From the NCBI RefSeq assembly GCF_001679665.1, contig NZ_CP013244.1:248001-312000 (forward strand): DNA of 64,000 nt, written 5' to 3'. The number at the start of each line of letters is the position of its first letter. Within the stretch, counting starts at the first letter, position 1. Shown here one piece after another: positions 63,530-64,000 of the stretch. The position numbers were made by a program, and so were the translations under genes. The notes beneath the pieces are model-generated. The model worked only from the letters and a program-made list of their open reading frames with translations, made no database searches and had not been told where the DNA came from. Source of the DNA: Candidatus Viadribacter manganicus (lineage in GTDB: Bacteria; Pseudomonadota; Alphaproteobacteria; Caulobacterales; Aquidulcibacteraceae).

Positions 63530-63766
63530 ATGTCCAACTGGTTTGCAGACAAGCTCGGGCCCGATCCGCGCTTCAGTGGGCAGAACAAGCCTGGACAGGC
63601 CGCCCCCGCGCCACGCGCGCAGGCCGCGCCGCCACAGGCGAAGGCGGCGCCACAACCCGCTCGCGCCCCGGAGCCACAGCGCCAGCAAGCACCCGCACCA
63701 CAACCCGCGCCAAAGCCAGCCCCGCCACCACAAGAGCCGCCGAAGAAGAAAAAGGGCTGGTTCTAG
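63530..63766 (+). CDS. Small Pro/Ala-rich protein with basic-aromatic end
   Basis: This 78-aa protein starts MSNWFADKLGPDPRF, then about 45 residues of mostly Pro, Ala and Gln, and ends KKKKGWF. GAGGGA precedes the ATG. The short ordered ends joined by a disordered linker suggest a tether or membrane-binding peptide. I do not recognise it. It is not transcribed with regA with certainty, as 135 bp separate them. Confidence 0.6.
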   Translation: MSNWFADKLGPDPRFSGQNKPGQAAPAPRAQAAPPQAKAAPQPARAPEPQRQQAPAPQPAPKPAPPPQEPPKKKKGWF

Positions 63767-63773
63767 TAACGGG

Positions 63774-64000
63774 CTACTTGGCCGCTCGCTTCGGCAGTCT
63801 GATGCGTTCAAGAGGCGCAAACAGCAGTCCCAGTGCGACCGTAAGCACGATCGCGGCGATCCACACGACGTAGATGCTGAGCCCCCACTCGCCACCGGCA
63901 TATGCCGCGAGCGAGTAGGCAAGGCCTTGCCAGAGATAGAGCGAGTAACCAGCACGCATAAACGGCTCCAGCAATGGAGAGGCCGCAAGTGTGTTGAGTT
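63774..64000 (-). CDS. Probable acyltransferase (AT3/OafA-like), C-terminal fragment cut by window edge
   Basis: The frame is open to the right edge and ends at 63774. The visible 75 residues read LNTLAASPLLEPFMRAGYSLYLWQG and two further membrane helices, then a basic end (RIRLPKRAAK). The GYSLYLWQ stretch resembles the conserved GxxSYxLYLWH segment of membrane acyltransferase 3 proteins, but a DUF418-type membrane protein is not excluded. Confidence 0.55.
   Translation of the reverse strand, partial: LNTLAASPLLEPFMRAGYSLYLWQGLAYSLAAYAGGEWGLSIYVVWIAAIVLTVALGLLFAPLERIRLPKRAAK

Noticed and set aside
1..64000. Mobile elements, prophage, CRISPR arrays, rRNA operons
   Set aside because: No transposase, integrase, phage structural gene, regularly spaced repeat or rRNA sequence was seen.

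Overview
This 64 kb window is a GC-rich, tightly packed bacterial chromosome segment, almost certainly from an alphaproteobacterium and probably from the Caulobacterales/Hyphomonadaceae side. The evidence is gene content and order: SOS boxes of the alphaproteobacterial GTTC-N7-GTTC type, a RegB/SenC/RegA redox set, DUF2794, an acnA-ccmABCDG neighbourhood, and mtaB-ftsY-ispZ. I saw no rRNA, tRNA, transposase, integrase, prophage or CRISPR array, so this is core chromosome rather than an island. About 60 protein genes are supported. Most are spaced by only a few bases, with many ATGA start/stop overlaps and many tail-to-tail overlaps of exactly four bases.

Layout. 1-0.8 kb: the 5' end of hrpB and a lipoprotein. 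0.8-8.2 kb: a seven-gene minus-strand operon, gyrA-coaD-cyclophilin-ppiB-HD hydrolase-queA-tgt, with every junction overlapping. 8.3-12 kb: a Cu/Zn-SOD-like lipoprotein, an EamA transporter, a sulfotransferase-like protein and an LLM flavoprotein. 12-16.6 kb: ssb diverging from a ygiD-uvrA operon, with a consensus SOS box in front of each side. 16.6-24 kb: two tandem paralogous membrane proteins, dapF with a lipoprotein and a VOC protein, a prolyl oligopeptidase, a DUF1475-like protein and OxyR. 24-32.8 kb: an orphan histidine kinase, an L-2-hydroxyglutarate oxidase-like flavoprotein, then ffh-rpsP-rimM-trmD and (after two small genes) rplS. RimM carries an unusual 261-residue Lys/Ala/Pro-rich leader. 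32.8-45 kb: mtaB-ftsY-yjdM, a degenerate cyclophilin lipoprotein, ispZ/yciB, a MarR regulator, cytochrome c maturation genes ccmABCDG, a DUF4349 lipoprotein, acnA and DUF1223. 45-50 kb: a four-gene ABC-2/GldG/DUF4340 cluster and a 519-base structured non-coding stretch. 50-64 kb: DUF2794, a BAX-inhibitor-1 protein, a class A penicillin-binding protein with an exact 159-bp tandem repeat, an S9 peptidase, cytochrome b561, a YgjP-type metalloprotease, GFA, intracellular PHB depolymerase, SCO1/SenC, a phosphodiester glycosidase, RegB-RegA, a small Pro/Ala-rich protein and the 3' end of a probable acyltransferase.

How they work together. The window groups translation and tRNA modification (tgt, queA, rpsP, rimM, trmD, rplS, mtaB), co-translational targeting (ffh and ftsY), DNA topology and SOS repair (gyrA, ssb, uvrA), respiration and redox control (ccm, SCO1, RegBA, OxyR, cytochrome b561, acnA) and envelope work (PBP, ispZ, lipoproteins, cyclophilins). 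I did not find a clear-cut undescribed multi-gene system. The most unusual items are the H1-like leader on RimM, SOS boxes in front of a translationally coupled ygiD-uvrA pair, metal-site losses in Tgt and the SOD-like lipoprotein, the structured 49.6-50.1 kb region with a candidate sRNA, and the perfect repeat in the PBP tail.
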